Shown: piece after piece, positions 45,864-56,612 of the stretch
Layout of the letters: each line of letters starts with the position of its first letter
Numbering within the stretch: the first letter of the stretch is position 1
NCBI GenBank assembly: GCA_021307315.1
Contig: JAJSPD010000076.1
Coordinates: 124,001-188,000 of the forward strand
Length of the DNA stretch: 64,000 bases
Source: Bisporella sp. PMI_857
Lineage: Eukaryota; Ascomycota; Leotiomycetes; Helotiales; Helotiaceae
Direction: 5' to 3'
Notes under the pieces: generated by a model
Told to the model about the DNA's origin: nothing
The model's input: the letters and a program-made list of their open reading frames with translations, nothing else
Databases searched by the model: none
Program-made: the position numbers and the translations under genes

Positions 45864-46748
45864 TGGTTTGACTTTACCGGTACACCTTCTATTGTACGTA
45901 GAACTCAAAGCAACTAGATATCTGAAGAGGCGATGCTGGCTTAGTACGAAGCACTTATATGATTAAAAGTGTAAGAGACCAATGTTGAGAATATCTGTAG
46001 CCTTAATGGGGAAGAAGAAAAGGAAAGAGCGACGTCCCAAACAGGATCACTTCTTGGGCGTCACGTATACACGCCTTTGGACGCGACATCGTGCCGCCCT
46101 ATTGTTTGTATCATAAGCTCATGGCCGTCTAAGTTTATAACAAACGGCGTACTTGCTTGGGCCTTTATTGTTCCTGTGATTACTGTTACTGAATTGTAGT
46201 GATTGCTCCATGTTTCCTGGAAAAGTCAGTGATCTTTGTAGCGTTTGATAAGTCTTATATAAAAGCTCAATTAGTTATGTTGAGCATTTTTAATAGAGCA
46301 AGAAGCTAATTTGCTTTTGCAGAAAGTATCTATATAATCAAGTCTCTTAATGGAACATCGACAAGCATATAATAAAGTGGAAAAGGAATAACCGTTTAAA
46401 AACCAGCTCTTTATTTCTCAGCCGGAGAGTGGAGCTACTTTAACATGATCTATTTCTACCACGACATCTAGTATAGTAGCCATCCTTACAGGATTATGTC
46501 AAACAAGCAAAGGCGTTAAAAATTCAGGACGGCATTGCTACAAGAAGTTTATCTATAAGAACAAGCTAATATCATCTGCCCAAAATAAGCTCTACCCCTA
46601 AGACTTCCAGGCTAATTATGCACTTTTTTTGTATTAAACTAGATTATCTTCACCTCAGCTATAATGAAGCTACAGAGCGTATTAAAATATGCATCCAAGT
46701 GGACATAAATGTCAAAAGAAAATAATTCAGCAACGCTACCACAGTAAC
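45864..46748. other. AT-rich upstream region
   Basis: No gene. AT-rich from about 46200 onward, with lysine-poor, stop-rich frames. It holds the promoter of the leftward gene at its left edge. Confidence 0.4.
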
Positions 46749-46940
46749 TGTAAGGTGGATAGAGTAGCGTGGCACAAATCAGCTCTTATTAATACAAAAG
46801 CCAATCTCTACCTTTCCACTACCCCCCGAGCCCTCTATTTATACCCTTCAAGCCCCTGACAACTCATTAGGTGGCAAAACGTAAAGCTTCTACCGAACCC
46901 CTTTGTTGCCCCTTAGCATGTGACGTTCATGCACCTGACA
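46749..46940. mobile_element. Probable solo LTR
   Basis: A 192-bp block starts TGTAAGGT and ends ACCTGACA, which are inverted copies of each other at 7 of 8 positions with TG...CA ends. It is flanked by GTAAC (46744-46748) and GTGAC (46941-46945), a 5-bp target duplication with one G/A difference. A TATA-like TATTTATA lies near 46840. No internal retrotransposon genes adjoin it. It differs in sequence from the LTR at 974-1227. Confidence 0.6.
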
Positions 46941-47472
46941 GTGACATTTACCATAAATCCTTGGTTGAAAACTTATGCAAGACGCATTTGTCAAGCCGGT
47001 TGCTTATCAAACACTTCTGTCATATGACACGAAGTGCCACGAGGACATCGGTCAGCAGTATAGCTGAATCATCGCCGACCTACTTAGTGGGAGCTTGAGC
47101 TTCCTTGAATGCGATGTGTTTCTCCTCCTCTGAAATCTCGTCATGTAATAGCTTCTCTCCTTTGCCTAACCACACGAAGCTCGGCGCCAAAAGGATAACC
47201 GTTTGTGCATATATAAAACTCCATTTCCTCCAGAGGTTCCTTTATTGTACTTCCTTCCCTTTATTACAATTTTTTCTAAAATATCAAGTATTTATTAACA
47301 GGCACTAGTTTCTTGCAGTGTTCTCAATAGTATTGTGGTGTTTTGGAATCGGCGCCTTAGTACGTATAGGATCGAATTTTCAATACTACACCAGTATTAG
47401 GACAAGATTTTTGTAAAAATCATAGTGTCGATATAAAAATATAATACGATAGTATACCACAGTGAGCGAGTT
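46941..47472. other. Gap between probable LTR and inverted-repeat block
   Basis: Short unsupported frames at 46871 and 47105. At 47205-47300 a TATATAAA box followed by CT-rich sequence looks like a fungal core promoter, but no gene follows it, so a relic promoter is possible. Confidence 0.35.
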
Positions 47473-48191
47473 AGTATTATCGTGATATATCGACCCCTAA
47501 AAATCAATACTATATACCACGCAATATGAGATTTGAAATTTGTATACGTATTACAGCAAAATTTGCAATCTCATATTATATCATACTATACCGCGATATA
47601 CTACAACACTAACTCTAAATGACGCTATTCCGAAATTAGCAATGCAACAAGGGTTTTAGCTTTTTAAATTCGGTTATTCGTATTAAAAAGAGTGAAGTTC
47701 ATCCCAGACCCTTGTAAAAAAAGCCCCAAAGTGGCCATAGCACAGTATTTAGTATTATTGCCAATATGATATAAGATTCAATTTCCATACTAATACTAGC
47801 GCTTTACAAGAATCTCATACTAATACTAGCGTAGTATCAAAAAGTCGATCTTATATGTCTCGAGACTCGATATTACTAAATACTACGATACTAACTCGTT
47901 CACTGGTATACCGTAATGATAGTATATATTGGGAAAAGCTTATTAACAAGAGCTGTAAACTACTATTCTAGTCAATACGTAATAGTTATTCAGCAATCAA
48001 ATACTGAAATGTTTAATGCTAAAAAAATGACATCTACAAAGATTATATAACCGAGTACGGTGTATAGTAATAGTACCGTGCAGTGTGATATAAGATTATT
48101 AATATTGGTCACATACGTATACGAAATAAAAATATTATTTTATGTGGTGTAGAGTATAAGGATTCAAGGGTCGATATACTGTGATAACACT
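47473..48191. repeat. AT-rich element with nested inverted repeats (possible MITE)
   Basis: The outer ends, 47473-47496 and 48168-48191, are imperfect 24-bp inverted copies (AGTATTATCGTGATATATCG against AGTGTTATCACAGTATATCG, followed by ACCC in both); each is flanked outside by GTT. Inside are a palindrome around 47550 (arms 47523-47542 and 47557-47577), a second pair of inverted arms (47451-47484 with 47881-47912) that overlaps the left outer end, and a 16-bp direct repeat CATACTAATACTAGCG at 47786 and 47816. No coding capacity. The tract is very AT- and TA-rich, as in repeats altered by RIP. Confidence 0.45.
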
Positions 48192-48598
48192 GTTGAAAAC
48201 ACTGGTTTCTAGCGTTATCTAAACACTAGACTTTTATCCCGAGTTTCTTTGTCATAATATTATAGCTTGATGGTATAAGTTGCCCCTTTAAAACACCATT
48301 GTAGTGTTATCACATCGCAATTTCAGCTAGTGCTAGTTAGAGGGTACTGAGAAATGAGAAAACGGCCATGCTGCTACTGTAGTAGAATTCGAGAGCAGCT
48401 TTATACTTGCACATTCGCATCTTGAAAATCGGTCCCCTTTATTGTACATCAATACTGTTCTAGCTCCTTGAGCTTACACCCTGCATTAGTTGATTTTTGT
48501 GCATTGTAGGCAGCTGCTCGATAAATAAGAAAGTGCTCCACATCTCGCTGTTGTCCTTGACAGATATCCAGTCACACTATTTAAGCCCTAGCATCAAT
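48192..48598. other. Intergenic, nothing further
   Basis: A short AGTGTTATCACA at 48303-48314 repeats the end of the element to the left. Otherwise no structure recognised before the stop of the next leftward gene. Confidence 0.35.
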
Positions 48599-49355
48599 TC
48601 ACCATAATTCTAGTCTCAGTATAGTGCCATGTTTCCAACCAAGCTCACTCACTGATCGATTGTCCGCTTGCAGGTCTTTTGGTTTGGGGTCTTCAAATAC
48701 CCCATTGACACAGCTTGCGCGGACTAGTTTTGACACTTGAGCGGCTGTGTAATCCGCTGGAACTAACATTGTGTGGATTGTTTCGTCAATCCCTCTTTTC
48801 CTATTTGATATCTTGACCCTTGTCTGGCAACGTAAAACAAGCAGCAAATGTGAGCTGCCCTGAAGTTCAAAGACCGCGCCAGGGTGTAACCTAAATGATT
48901 TCATCTCATGCACCAAAGCCTGCGAACTTCCAATTCGAGTGGTGGGCGCAGTAGTGATAGATACGAGATGTTTTCCGATATTAGACACAATGAGGATGGG
49001 AATATCAGGATTTAACCTGTTTGGATCCCAGTTTTCCAGGTCCTCCTCAGTGCCATTTATCGACAATTTCCAAAAACTAGGACTCGGCGTGTCATGCATT
49101 GGATATTCATGACTAAGTTTTGACAAAAGACTGTCTACGAACGCACGAAGGTGCTGAGAACATGTCAGAAATTTATCTTTTTAAACATTTTACTATAGCT
49201 TGTGATAACCTTACCTGTTTGTCGAGGACTTCTAATATAGATGGAGAGAAGATCATCTCTAGTGGTGGAACATGGAATGGAATACGAACTTGCTCTAAAA
49301 TCTGCCGACGCCCAAGGGTCATTGGTGCATCTTTCGAAGCAATCTTTGCAGCCAT
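48599..49355 (-). CDS. Unknown protein, possible ubiquitin-like fold at C-terminus
   Basis: Exons 49355-49215 (47 codons) and 49153-48599, joined in phase 0 through a GTAAGG...CAG intron, give 231 residues. No signal or membrane segment. The N-terminal 60 residues are helical (SPSILEVLDKQHLRAFVDSL). A beta-rich middle follows (ILIVSNIGKHLVSITTAP, AVFELQGSSHLLLVLRC). The last 70 residues run TIHTMLVPADYTAAQVSKLV ... NRSVSELGWKHGTILRLELW. Their strand-strand-helix order and the final SELGWKxGTxLxLEL resemble the end of ubiquitin-like folds; this is inference from pattern. It lacks a C-terminal Gly-Gly, so it would not be conjugated. Transcribed divergently from the dynamin gene 277 bp away. Confidence 0.6.
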
Positions 49356-49632
49356 CGTGGGTTAAGAAGACTGATGGGGTTTTTGATGGATTCTATTTTC
49401 ATTATAAGTTACTGCAGAATAAAAACAAGTGGCAATACTGGAAATATATATATATAGCAGTAGAGCGTTCTCATTGGAACATTGATATGTGCGTAGTTAG
49501 GGTGGTCATTGGAATGTTGAGATATATTGGTTGGACGCTGATTGGAATGTGGTTGAGATGTAATATTAGAACGGTTAAGAAGGCTTGTGACATCCGCGGG
49601 TTATCCTTACAATTTCTTACAGGTTGTTCATC
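49356..49632. promoter_or_regulatory. Shared divergent promoter, ubiquitin-fold candidate / dynamin
   Basis: The 277 bp between the two divergent ATGs are AT-rich with a TATATATATA run near 49446-49455. A CAG acceptor directly before the dynamin ATG (about 49620) allows a 5' leader intron or an additional first exon. Confidence 0.4.
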
Positions 49633-52043
49633 ATGCTCGCTGAAGACCGATCTCGGCTGCAAAAAATTGACGCCTTGTACGCTCTGCGTCTTGATCAATA
49701 TGTGTCACTTCCACAGGTGCGCCAACGACATCCACTCCTCAAAAATCCTGCTTGCTGACGGTATGAAGCTTGTCGTCGTCGGTGATCAGTCAAGTGGTAA
49801 AAGTTCCGTCCTTGAAGGCATTACAGAACTTCCATTTCCTAGAGATTCCGGCCTATGCACCAGGTTTCCGACGCAGATTGTATTTAAACGCTCAAAAACG
49901 GCAACGATAGAGGTTAGCATAATGGCGGCCCATGGCCAAGCAAAGTCCACCGTAGATGCTATAGCGAAATTTGGCAAGAAGCAGGTTACAAGTCTGGATG
50001 AAAAGTCTTTCTTAGATCTTTTGGCATTGGTAAGTGCAATCTGCTCTGTATAAATTGTTATCACGCGTTGATTTTAGCATGATAGGCGTCGAAATGTATG
50101 GGGCTTCCGCTAGCCGGGACAAAACGCGATCTTGAGATGGAATCCTTTTCAGACAATATACTGAAGTTGGAAATCTCCGGCCCGGACTACGAGAATTTCA
50201 GTGTTGTAGATCTTCCTGGGCTATTTAGAAGTTGAGCATCCCCAATCGTGATGTGTTTCTACTAAATAGTGCTTCTTAGAGCCTACACCGGGTCAGACTA
50301 CTAAAGAGGATATGACGCTTGTTCGAAGCATGGTTGCGAAATATCTCAGCAACCCGCGGATCATCATCCTGTTAGTGCAAGAATTTTCTTGTCGAATAAT
50401 TCTAACTCTCCTATAGAGCCGTTGTGCCCGCGAATGTAGACATTGCCACGCAAGAAATTATCCAGATGGCGGGAGATGCAGATCCTAATGGTCAGCGGAC
50501 ACTGGGCGTCCTCACCAAACCTGACCTGGTAGATCGAGGTGCAGAAGAGAAGGTGAACCCTTTCCTAATCATTTGAAAGAGCCATAGTAACCTTGTGAAG
50601 ATATTGGAACTCGTAACTAATCAGACAGGCGGAGGCCGCTTCGAGCTCGGCTACACCATCGTTTGCAACAGGAGCCAGAGTGAATTGGGAATGACGCATA
50701 ACGAGCGAAATTTGCGGGAAGCCGCTTTCTTCAAGACTCAACCTTGGAGCGCAGTCCCGGAGAAGCGAGCTGGTATCAAAGCGCTGAAAGCTCGTCTGAA
50801 CAAACTCCTTGTTGATGTCACACGACAAAATTTCCAAGCCGTAGCTGTGGATGTGCGGGACAAGATTCAGGGGCTAGAGGGAGAATTGGATGGTTTAGGC
50901 CCTACACGAGAGACATCAAGTGATCAGAGAAATCATTTGATTAGAATTGCCTCTGAGTTTCAAGGGATTGCCGCCAAGGCTATTGATGCTTATTATGGAC
51001 GGGACCAGTGTTTCGAGGATGACGACTTTCGACTGGCGACAAATGTGATGGAGATGAATAAAGAATTCTCAGAGACGATCAGGCTTGAAGGGTTCACTCG
51101 ATCATTCCATCGCGATTCCGACAAAGCTGTTACTGGTAATGGGCCTGAGCTGGAAACAGGCGCTTCCTCTCCACGCAACTTTGAATCGTCCCCAACTTCT
51201 TCTGATTTCTCTGATTCTGAGCCTCCTCAGGAATATCCAGAGCTGAAGTCTCTCCTGTTGCAGTCACCAATCAAGCCAGAGAAAGCGCAAACAGATATAA
51301 TGCAATGGATAACGAACAAGTACGACCGGTCAAAGGGTTTTGAGATCGGGACGCTAAACCCATCTCTCCTTCCGTCCTTGTTCTCTGAACAGTCCCGAAG
51401 GTGGGAGTACTACGCAAACAGCCACGTCAAGGAAGTGATTCAGAAGATCCACCAATTCAACTACAAGGCGCTTTGCTACTGCTGCAAAGACAGGATGCTC
51501 TCGGAGCGGCTATGGGCCAGGTTAGCCCAGCTTCTACTGCCATCGTATGGGGAAGCCCTGAAGCAGGTCTCCTTCCTGGTCAACGCCGAGCAGAACGGGA
51601 ACCTCATAACGATGAACCACTACTTCGCGGACAACCTGCGCAAGGCGCGGGAGGACCGCATCAGGCGGCGGCTGGTGAGCTTACAGTCGTGGACGACGTC
51701 GGACCCGCAGAAGGAGCCGCTGCTGCGTCTGAAAGATACCATCGCGGCATTCGCGAGCAACGAGGACCACACGGTGCAGGATCTGCACGATACCCTGGAG
51801 GCGTATTACAAGGTGGCGCGCAAGAGATTCGTGGATGCTGTATGCCTTCAAGCCGTGGATCACTTCCTGGTTAGCAGCAGAACCGGTCCACTTTGGCTGT
51901 TTTCGCCGCAGTTTGTAGGTAACTTGTCTACTACGGAGCTTACCCAAATCGCTGGGGAAGGCGACGATGCCGCTGAGCGTAGATCTAGGCTCGTCGAGGA
52001 GATCGCAAATCTGAAAGCAGGTGAGAAGATACTCGATAGTTGA
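49633..52043 (+). CDS. Dynamin-family large GTPase
   Basis: Six exons by my reading: 49633-49716, 49769-50029, 50086-50230, 50280-50370, 50417-50552 and 50601-52043; 2160 nt give 719 residues. GTPase motifs are all present: GDQSSGKSS (P-loop, residues 33-41), the switch threonine region [12 protein letters not shown] at 157-160 and TKPD at 227-230. Middle/stalk helices follow, with an acidic Ser-rich insert at about 430-460 ([15 protein letters not shown]), and the last 100 residues form a GTPase effector domain ([36 protein letters not shown]). There is no PH or membrane domain, the layout of the Mx/fungal dynamin-like group rather than Vps1 or Dnm1. Membrane remodelling or defence roles are possible. 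Introns are 48-56 bp; the last has an atypical AAG acceptor. A GCAG|GTGAGA near the stop could be a donor, so the extreme C-terminus may differ. Confidence 0.88.
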
Positions 52044-52692
52044 AGATGGTCCCCTTGCGTCAACGGAAGGACAGGCTGCCTCTGTAGCTGCTTCTACTAG
52101 CCTTGTAAGATCTACTTTTGAGCTCTCTGCAGTTACATCCCTGTCTCGATTATCTCCTTCTCAATCTCCCCGTTGGACTTACTTCAATTTCTCCGTCAAT
52201 GATTACCTTTTATCAGCAATCTCGAGGCCAGGTTCAACAACTAGCTTGTTCTGAAAGCATTTGATATATTATGCTCAAGTGTGTAACTCCAAACGAATGC
52301 TTGAAGAATCAGATCGAAATCACAATGCGTTTCTCTACATTGCGATCGTATTCTTCACTCCATCCCGTGCAACTCAGCCATATGATATCCCGAGCACACA
52401 ATGGCCGATAAGATCTTGAACCTGATTTGCACTTGATTCTGTTCATTCTTAAAACTCGACATGTCCTGGAAATTTGGCTACCTATGCCTTGTGACAACTT
52501 AACGCCATGTCTTCCGACATTTAGCCCAAACGCCACGTCCGTAGACTTTTTAACCAACCCAAACGCCATACTCAAAAGTTTAGAAATATATACATATCCT
52601 TCCTCCAAAATGAGGAAAGAAAACGCCTTTCCCCTCTCACGATGCCACCACCAGTTTCTTTTAATCCAAGCATCTCAAAGAAGATCAAATAG
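52044..52692. other. Convergent gap, nothing recognised
   Basis: About 650 bp between two converging genes. The frames at 52021 and 52309 look random. Confidence 0.4.
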
Positions 52693-53262
52693 TCAGACAG
52701 CAAGGCTTAAGATGCCTAAGAGCGCAACGAAAAGGCCAAGATTGACGACGCGATCATCAGTCTCCTTCGCCTTTTCCGCAGTGGTCGTCCTTGTCCGCCG
52801 AGTCACGACTTTGGTCTCTAGGCTTCCGTTGCCGCAAACAAGGGTTGAAGCGTTGCCCGTACTCAAAGCGCATCCGCTCCCTCCGAAATAAGATCCATAA
52901 CCACCTCGAGCAGCTCCTCCATCGTGTCGAGCGGCATCCATCTGAAAAACCTTAACAGCTCCGCCTTCCAGTTCTCCGGGAAGACTCGATCGGACCACGA
53001 CGACCTCTCCGCGCTCGTCGAGGCCGTAGATGTCGCCGTATCCTGGGACAGAGAGGACAGGGTCGGCAATTGAGAGGTTTGCTTCAGAAGCAGCCGCAGC
53101 TCGGTTGAGCTTAGATCGAGACTGGGAGTCAACGGGAATGGAGGCTCCGAGGACGTTGATGGTAGGGAGGAGGTCAGGGGCCGGGACACAAGAATTGGGT
53201 TCTTGGATCGACGGGACGCAGGTTGGGAGGGCTGAGACGATTGATTGTATAGAGCTTGACAT
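52693..53262 (-). CDS. Small protein with C-terminal hydrophobic tail, unknown
   Basis: An ATG-started frame of 189 residues: MSSSIQSIVSALPTCVPSIQ at the start, four further cysteines, the segment SVPGYGDIYGLDERGEVVVV in the middle, NGS and NAS sequons, and a hydrophobic end (VVNLGLFVALLGILSLAV) that looks like a GPI signal or tail anchor. The first 30 residues are not a convincing signal peptide, so an upstream exon may be missing; the minus-strand segment FLLTLHVFIALILLDCIA at about 53290-53340 is in another frame. A longer frame overlaps on the same strand (52863-53699) but is Ser/Arg-rich without domain character and is judged a shadow. No family recognised. Confidence 0.5.
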   Translation of the reverse strand: MSSSIQSIVSALPTCVPSIQEPNSCVPAPDLLPTINVLGASIPVDSQSRSKLNRAAAASEANLSIADPVLSVPGYGDIYGLDERGEVVVVRSSLPGELEGGAVKVFQMDAARHDGGAARGGYGSYFGGSGCALSTGNASTLVCGNGSLETKVVTRRTRTTTAEKAKETDDRVVNLGLFVALLGILSLAV

Positions 53263-53933
53263 CTTTTCTGCTGGTGCTCGGCGATGCAGTCGAGGAGGAT
53301 GAGAGCGATGAAGACGTGGAGGGTAAGTAGGAAATTGTTGTTTTTGCGATATGGTTGCTTCTCCCGGATTGGAGAACGAGGATATGAATCTATTATAGGG
53401 AAAGTTGATGTTCTTGACTGAGAGTATTTCCTGTGGTGAGATTGAATTTGTGTTCGATCACGGAACTCTAGAGGCATCTCTGGGGAATGGAGAAGAAAGA
53501 CTGTTATACATGATTTCGAGCTGACAGTGGCCCCTTTGATAAAGAGGCATAGGATTCTGAGTTTATGGCGAAGCCTTCTAAGTGTGTGATGTTTTGGTTG
53601 AAGGTCAATCCAGCAGGATGGAGGATGGGCATAGCCATGCCAAGTGTGACTCGTCGAGCCAATCAACATCCGCAACACAAATATAGAACCCCGAAACATG
53701 TTACGATACTGCCTTCAAAGTATGATTAATAAGTGATTTTGCTGTAATCATAAATAGCCGCTTCGCATGCCATAACAAGACTAGACACTCGACAAATTAT
53801 AGGTTTTCGGTTTGTTTAAAATCTCGATATACATCACGTGACCACAACTCTTCTCTTCTGTCGGGCAACGCTGAAGGGAATATGAATAATCAGCGCGGTC
53901 TTCAAGGAATCTAGAATCTTAAATCTTCAACAT
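53263..53933. other. Upstream region of the small tail-anchored candidate
   Basis: Includes the hydrophobic stretch noted for the previous gene and a CATCACGTGACC site near 53833. Nothing else recognised. Confidence 0.35.
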
Positions 53934-55330
53934 CTAATAAGAGATAGCATTAGTTTTGACCTGCTTCAAGAAATCCGTGATCAGTTCGATCACTTTTTCT
54001 GGCTGTTCTTGTTGCACCCAATGCCCAGCACCGTCCACAAGATGACGCCCTTTCAAGTCTGTGCAAACCTTATCCATATTCTCAATTGCGCCAGGCTCTT
54101 GATATGTTGCCCAGTCCTGTTTCCCAGAAATGAATAAAGATGGAATATCAATTTTTCGTCCTGCAAAAAGCTCCACATCCTTCTGTTTCGCTGGATCGGT
54201 GGCAATGCAATACCTGTTAAGGAGTTCTCGAGTCAGCATTGCTATATCAGGTAATTTTACCCCAGTTACTTATAAAACATCCTGAATTGGAAATATTGCT
54301 CCCAATATACACCCGATATACTCTCAATATGCTCATGCGACAGTTCGAATAAAGAAACCTTGCTCATGAAAATGCCCGGCTTACCAATTAAGTCCCCCTT
54401 GAAAGCCGTTGTGTTTGAAAGCATCAACATAGACCTTCAGTTCAGAGTCTGGAAGCCACCTCTCACTCTTTTCTGAAATTATAGATGGATCTTCATTAAC
54501 TATTAGCTTCTCCACAGATTCCGGCATACTACTGTGCAAAGGCATGACATAGTAGTATGGCAACTTGGCAAGTTCTATTGCACTCCATTCTTTCAGGTAT
54601 TCAGGATGGTTTCCTGACCAGTCTGCGCTTTTCAAATGATAATATCCTCTCAAAAAGCCATGCAGACCTGATTCGGGATTATCCATCTCAGGTGCTGCAT
54701 GTTTTGTGGAGTAGTACCATTTGTAGTGTTTACGTGGCTCTGATAGCTCGGCTAACTCTTTGTGTACGCTTGATTCTTTTGCTGGCGGGTTGGGATTTGC
54801 AATTGTATCAAATGGCAAAACCGGTGTTCCTTTGAACGGATGAGCCATCATCACGACTCTGTAACATGGTGAGAGGTAAGTTCGAAGTGGGTCTGTTGCA
54901 CTCACGATTTGAAGATGTCAGGCCGCATCACTGCGCACATCGAGCTAACAACGGCTCCAAAATCGTGGCTGATAACACAGGCCACTTCTCTGTAGCCTAA
55001 TGCATTCACAAGTATAACAGAATCCCTGACGAGGCTCGTGAAAGAGAAAGTGTTCACATCAACCTCGGAGAACCTACGTGTATCCCACCCAGTCGTATAC
55101 CCATAACCTCGTTGGTCATAAGCCACGACATAGTATCCTTCAGCAGCAATAGCTGGCATGATCTTTCGCCAGGAAAAAGCGAGTTCAGGGAAGCCGTGCA
55201 GACAAAGCACAAGCGGCTGCTTGGGGTTTCCAGCGGCCAGGACATGATAGGTCAAATCATGTGATGGTAGGTAGAACTCTGATATAGTGTCTTGGAGAGG
55301 CAAAGGCAGATACTTGGGTTGATCTGACAT
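53934..55330 (-). CDS. Soluble epoxide hydrolase-like alpha/beta-hydrolase
   Basis: Exons 55330-54906, 54858-54385 and 54213-53934 (1179 nt, 392 residues). Junction codons rebuild RPDIFKSVVMMAHPF and GGLNWYCIATDP. The oxyanion motif HGFPE is at 45-49, the nucleophile Asp123 sits in SHDFGAVV, the acid is probably Asp333 (SGKQDW) and the charge-relay histidine is His364 (DGAGHWVQQEQP). The cap region between holds FKGTPVLPFD, KHYKWYYSTK and LPYYYVMPLH, supplying the tyrosines that activate the epoxide. The enzyme should add water to an epoxide to give a diol; haloalkane dehalogenase is a related alternative. There is no signal peptide, so it acts in the cytosol. Intron 2 is 171 bp, the longest in the window among confident genes. 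Confidence 0.9.
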
Positions 55331-56612
55331 CTTACAGATATTGTGTTGATCCTAGATATGGGTAAGTCTGAGCCGGCCAGCAAGCAGTTGCCCCTGTTCT
55401 GGTGTATACAGTAGCCAACGTGAAGGGAGTGTTTAAGAAGATATTCCGTTCGACTGAACTCGATCAGTGAATCGACCGCTTGCTGCTCTTCTATTCAGAT
55501 TCAAAGCGATATGTATCCTGAATATTGAATATGGAATTGTTCCGCTGTAAGAGCAGTTACGTACGACTTATAAAGGAAGCAGCACACTTGTGATTGCTCC
55601 TATGGCATCTTGGCGTCGGAAGAACCCTTATGTAATGAATGAGGGAGTGAAGCTTATGTCAGGAAGAGCACACCTTTTAGAGAATAAAATCAGGTGACCT
55701 GAGAATGTTAATATTTTCAGCATACCCCGAGGATAAAAATCATTTAAATGTGTGATTAGCATAAAGAGCATGCATGGGATAGATAGCATGAAAAGAGCAG
55801 TTTGATTGGGGGTGGGCATTTTCTGGTCATCCAACGTGTTGATGCTTGAATGCTGGAAAGGTTTGCCAAGAAACGCCTACGTCATCGAGATAGAACCCCT
55901 GTACCACCAATGAAACACGCTGAACCCACGAGGCCTTCAGGCGGGTGTTGGAGGGGCCGGTCATCCCGTTAAGGTTCGCTACTGTACTGTACTGGTACCG
56001 GTACTGATAGAATATTCCCAACTACAGGGACTCGGCTGGCCAACTGAGGGCCAAGCCTCAATACCCAACGGACGATCAGTCCCCTAGTTACACTTATAGT
56101 GACGACTGGACGGACGGGGCTTGAAACTAAAAAGCTTTGGACCTGAGTTGGTGTCCCGGCAGAGAGCCAGAGAGGGTTTGGCTGATTTGTTTGCGGGTAT
56201 GATGAGTTCATATACATAATCAGGCGCATATGCAACATTCATGTATATAATAAATTCCATGTTTCGTCATAAACCACAACCAAAGCACATCAGCAAAAAA
56301 ACAACATTTCGGAGAATTGCATGTCGCTCTCTACTGTATTGTATTTTGTCATCGTGGAGGGCTAGATCGATTTCCATTCGCCCCATGATCTACCATCGAC
56401 CTTCAGAGAGCAGCAGTACTACGAAATACGTACTGGCTAATCCTTGCACGCCCGGCAACCCAAACAGCTCAGCTGCGCCCAGCGTCATCCAACACCAAAA
56501 AAAGCTCTTTCTTTGTGAACTTGCATCGCTTTTCCCCCCCCCTTCTCAATGCAATAACATCCTCATCAGCCCTTAGTTGGCAGAGGTTGAAGGGCACGCC
56601 CCTATTGACGAT
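55331..56612. promoter_or_regulatory. Divergent promoter region, epoxide hydrolase / large disordered protein
   Basis: 1.28 kb between divergent starts. It contains a short-period stretch (TACTGTACTGTACTGGTACC near 55980) and a run of nine C (about 56532). No conserved operator recognised. Confidence 0.4.

Noticed and set aside
49241..49632. Long N-terminal extension of the dynamin frame
   Set aside because: It overlaps the divergent promoter, has no dynamin similarity, and is separated from the GTPase domain by an intron that restores SLPQLVVVGDQ.
52863..53699. 278-residue minus-strand frame as the main gene
   Set aside because: Ser/Arg-rich, no domain pattern, and it overlaps a frame with better start and composition; kept only as an open question.
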